Shown: positions 61,401 through 64,000 of the stretch, in pieces
Layout of the letters: each line of letters begins with the position of its first letter
How positions within the stretch are numbered: the first letter of the stretch is position 1
From: Helicoverpa zea
Lineage: Eukaryota; Arthropoda; Insecta; Lepidoptera; Noctuidae
Length of the DNA stretch: 64,000 bases
Direction of reading: 5' to 3'
NCBI RefSeq assembly: GCF_022581195.2
Contig: NC_061460.1
Location: 10,575,501 to 10,639,500 of the forward strand
Notes under the pieces: model-generated
What the model saw: only the letters and a program-made list of their open reading frames with translations
The model's database searches: none
What the model was told of the DNA's origin: nothing
Made by a program: the position numbers and the translations under genes

Positions 61401-63260
61401 GGCAGGTGACGGGCTCGTCTTTCCTCTTGTTCGTGTTGGGGACGGTTATCGTGAACGCGTACACTGTGCCGTTGTTTGTGCCCGCCCATAGGGTTGGTGT
61501 TGAGTTTTGTGCTGGAGAAAGGTAGAAGTTTATGAAAGTCTAAATTGATGAATTTTTAATGGTGCACAGTTCTTGTCGAAGTGAAACATATGACTATAAA
61601 AAAAAATTGTGGTACACATTTTTCACATTACCTTACTTATTTGCATGAAACATTTATAGCCTACAGGGATTCTTATCAATACCTACTATAACAATGACTA
61701 AATAATAAGAAGGCACTGCGTGAAACTAAAATAATAAGTAATACATACTGTTAATAAGGAATGTCCTAGCGAAGTATAGACAGCGCACCATAGAGCCGAA
61801 CCCGTCATCCGTAGGTCTCGCTTCGATCGCCCGCTCTACGGGCTTTAATTCCGCGTCCGTGTCTGATGCCGCCTTGTCTGTGGGCTTTTTCGGGATTGGC
61901 TGTAAGGAAGAAACAATATGATTTTACTGATATAGTTATCGGCAGGGATATTGAGCCCTGACCTTCACCTGCGCAGAAGCGATTTATTGGTTTATTGCCT
62001 TATGTGTGCAGTGCGCAAAGCGATCCCCACTCTTCCGCCGAGAGCTCAATATCCGTGCCGGTAACTATACACGCGACCGAGGAAGTAAATAAATGGGACA
62101 TAGTAGTAGTACACAAGAGAGTTTATTATGGGAATACATGAGAGTGCATATATTTATGGAGATTACTTAAGAGGACATAGGGGTAGTATATAACAGAGTA
62201 TGTAGGAGTAAATAAGGGTATACACTGTACATGGGGGACACTGTAGGTATATATAAAGAACCAATAAGGGTGATGACACAAGTAAATTAGAGCTGTGGAC
62301 ATGCTGATGATGCCCATGAGATTCTTCATGGCGTTGTTGCATAGGCTTGTGTAAGAGCTATTATAACAATCGGTATTGGAATTTTTCTGCCAAGTGTAGT
62401 AATCTGTGCTATTTAAAAGCATGTGTGTAATTATGTGTACTCACTTGTGTGGGTGAAGTGGGGCTCGACGTGGTAGTCTGTCGCCGCTGTGACCTTCCTT
62501 TCCGCAGTCTTCTGAACGACTCCCTCAGGGACTTCTTGAACGACTTTCTTCTTGAAATTGGCGTGTCGCCAGCACCGGAATGATCTGTTATAAAGATAAA
62601 AGGGATTGTTACATCGATTTTCTTCTTTTGGATGATTCAAAAGTCTGCCTCCTTGACTGGAAGATCAAAGTATTCAAGGGTATGTTTGGGTAATACATAT
62701 GGGATGTCCAGCAGTTTTACAATACAAATTGAGTCTGGTTTTTAGAAGGTTACAGTTATACTGAGACACAAGGAGATCTTGGCTCCCAATTCCGGCCGAA
62801 AAAAGGGCACCGAGCATAAGTGAGAAGAAGGGCAGGCAACGCCTTCTTCTGCCCTCATGTACGGATGATGGGGAAGTCCCCGTCCACATCGGACGGGAGT
62901 CGGCGCGAGCCCCTGACGCGATGCACGGGGTAGCTCAAAACTTCACGACCTGTGCAGGAGATGAGGTGTGGAAGAATTCAGATTCCCGCGGCCCTGCGCG
63001 CACGTGCAGGGAGACACAGCGACGGTTACTAGCTGGTAAGAGTCCAGCACTCCATTCCGCCTGTACCTAAGTTTAGGAAGTTCATATAGAGTGTTGTTAC
63101 CGTGCGGGTTGAGCGTGCACTTGTGCAGCAGCGGGCGGCAGGCCAGCGCGTCCAGCAGCGCCAGCCCGTGCGCCGTGCCGCCGCACACCACGCCCCACTC
63201 CCACTGCGCCGCCAGCGCCGTCACCGCCGCCGGGGGGACCAGCTGCAGCACCGAGCTCGC
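55401..63260 (-). CDS. l(2)gl: lethal(2) giant larvae (LLGL), C-terminal half
   Basis: Cortical polarity and tumour-suppressor scaffold, partner and target of aPKC. Exons in transcript order: 63101-63260, 62445-62584, 61749-61899, 61306-61511, 60481-60621, 59785-59948, 59323-59416, 58814-58909, 58299-58427, 56782-56899, 55932-55975, 55401-55523. All phases agree, giving 521 residues plus stop. The 5' half is beyond the window. Exon 62445-62584 encodes the aPKC site [20 protein letters not shown] with its conserved serines. Next come the second-propeller signatures [81 protein letters not shown] and [14 protein letters not shown]. The C-terminus ends PQPAAAETN. Exon 61306-61511 is followed by three tandem copies of its end, one truncated; a 960-bp MITE sits in the intron after exon 58299-58427. 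Confidence 0.95.
57102..58061 (+). mobile_element. 960-bp MITE, copy B, in an l(2)gl intron
   Basis: Same length and ends as copy A at 10449-11408, in inverted orientation, flanked by TATA (57098-57101 and 58062-58065). From 57547, just after TTTTTATACTTAG, an 82-codon frame runs to TAA at 57793. It includes [17 protein letters not shown] and ends [16 protein letters not shown], followed by AATAAATAAA near 57837. The superfamily and the ORF are not recognised. Confidence 0.8.
59088..59225 (+). repeat. LINE 3' tail in an l(2)gl intron
   Basis: GTTTCTTGCCGGCTCTTCTC, then GCCTGCAAAGGCCTATTTGA and AAATAAAAACAATTTGATTT ending in GATTTTGATTTTTGATTTTG. This is the usual 3' end of Lepidoptera Jockey/CR1-type elements. 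Confidence 0.65.
60979..61413 (-). repeat. l(2)gl: 130-bp tandem units of an l(2)gl exon end
   Basis: The last 108 bases of exon 61306-61511 recur at 61176-61283 and 61046-61153, with a third truncated copy at about 60979-61023. Copies are separated by 22 bases that begin with the donor GTAACTAT and end with ATACAG. Units are essentially identical. Each full copy stays in the exon's frame if joined at AG and GT, but the 22-base spacer is too short for a normal intron. Confidence 0.9.
62100..62300. repeat. degenerate minisatellite-bearing repeat
   Basis: Irregular GGGAATACATGAGAG and GTAGTATATAACAGAGTATG units, ended by GACACAAGTAAATTAGAGCT as at 50430. Intronic in l(2)gl. It belongs to the same family as the array at 49795-50402. 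Confidence 0.55.
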
Positions 63261-63668
63261 CTGGAGAACGTATAAGTCGTAACGTTAACATTAAAAAATT
63301 CTTTGTAGAACATTATCTGCCAAGCCTTTTCCCAACTTTGATGGGGTCAGTTTCCAGTTTAATTGCATACAGCTTACAATTCTTTACGGAACATGCAGTG
63401 AAGTTTTTGCGGACACGCCGAGCACGCGTAGCGGGAGATCGTGCGGCACCCCGGATTAGGCACACTACTATCACCCTTCAAGGCACGTTTAAACTATGCG
63501 CGGCTCGTCGCCCCGTAAAGGATCATAGACCTCACTTGTGATTAGTTCAGACTCCACTAAAATGGAGCTGAGCGGAGCAGTTTATCAACCAACTGAATTT
63601 TGTTTATCAAACATCTCGTCTCCGCCCCCTCACAGTAGTATTTACAACCGGAGAAAGCCTGAGTCTTA

Positions 63669-64000
63669 GGGCTCATACGCACTATGCGGGTAGCCGCATT
63701 GCGGCTAGCCGTCCGGCTGACCGCAAGCACAATTATGTACGTAATATTCATTTCTATGCGCACTGCGATGCGGCTACCCGCAGACCGCTCCGGTCGCTCG
63801 GAGGGCTGCGGCCCGAGTGACGGCCAGCCGGACGGTTGCTATACGCACTGTGCGGTTCAGTCTGCGGCTGCCCGCCATTGAGTGAGTACGTGGTACGCAC
63901 GTGGTACGTCTGGTAAAATGGAATTCGATACCGAAAAATTTATCATCGAAATCCAGAGTCGGCCAGCAATTTGGAACACCAAATAACCAGAGTATTCTGA
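63669..64000 (+). mobile_element. left end of a PIF/Harbinger-like element
   Basis: Begins GGGCTCATACGCACTATGCG directly after TTA (63666-63668). The next 200 bp is a set of inverted GC-rich repeats (GCGGGTAGCCGCATTGCGGC). It is followed by an ORF start at 63918. The right end lies outside the window, so the duplication cannot be confirmed. Confidence 0.55.
63918..64000 (+). pseudogene. start of a MADF/Myb-like ORF, interrupted
   Basis: Reads MEFDTEKFIIEIQSRPAIWN, the opening of a MADF domain (hydrophobic helix, then P-x-[IL]-W). An in-frame TAA follows at 63984, before PEYS, which would be the next conserved part. MADF/Myb-like proteins are the usual second gene of Harbinger elements. The product is cut by the stop and by the window edge. 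Confidence 0.5.

Noticed and set aside
62690..62940. Possible gene fragment in an l(2)gl intron (62674-62889)
   Set aside because: GC-rich with short self-complementary parts, no recognised domain and no frame matching l(2)gl; more likely an unidentified repeat.

Overview
This is insect nuclear DNA, almost certainly from a moth or butterfly and plausibly a noctuid. The genes have short GT-AG exons in AT-rich introns. The ZAD zinc-finger and RR-2 cuticle genes are arthropod types. The gene-poor DNA carries a tRNA-derived SINE, LINE tails and MITEs of kinds common in Lepidoptera. The species is an inference; no search was run. Exon boundaries were read by eye from splice sites and checked for continuous reading frame. 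Protein identities come from recognised family motifs.

Layout, left to right. (1) 1-1715 (+): the 3' part of UMP synthase, the last two steps of pyrimidine synthesis. (2) 2497-16806 (+): a complete 19-exon WDR81 gene (BEACH plus WD40, endosomal PI3P control), with MITEs and LINE tails in its introns. (3) 20282-23350 (+): an intronless, divergent Na+/K+-ATPase alpha-like pump. (4) 24796-27223: a 2.4 kb hAT-like element with an internal repeat array and a nested SINE. (5) 28703-30268 (+): an RR-2 cuticle protein gene with a TATA box. (6) 32673-39590 (-): IFT56/TTC26, with a hAT element and a nested RTE LINE fragment in its last intron. (7) 39882-48051 (+): CCDC40, head to head with IFT56. (8) 49015-52840 (-): a ZAD-C2H2 zinc-finger gene with a 26-bp minisatellite in an intron. 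(9) 55401-63260 (-): the C-terminal half of lethal(2) giant larvae, with the aPKC phosphorylation motif; its 5' exons lie beyond the window. (10) 63669-end: the start of a PIF/Harbinger-like element with a broken MADF-like ORF.

The clearest functional unit is the IFT56/CCDC40 pair. Two ciliary genes share a 291-bp intergenic region holding two perfect matches to the RFX X-box consensus, so the region probably works as one bidirectional ciliary promoter. IFT56 is an IFT-B cargo subunit. CCDC40 is a 96-nm axonemal ruler protein. Joint expression in sperm and chordotonal neurons would be expected.

Other points of interest are the Asp-to-Asn change at a cation-binding position of the intronless pump; three tandem copies, one truncated, of an exon-donor unit in l(2)gl; and two 960-bp near-identical MITEs 46 kb apart that carry an acceptor-plus-ORF-plus-polyA structure. 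I found no tRNA or rRNA gene, CRISPR array or bacterial-type system.
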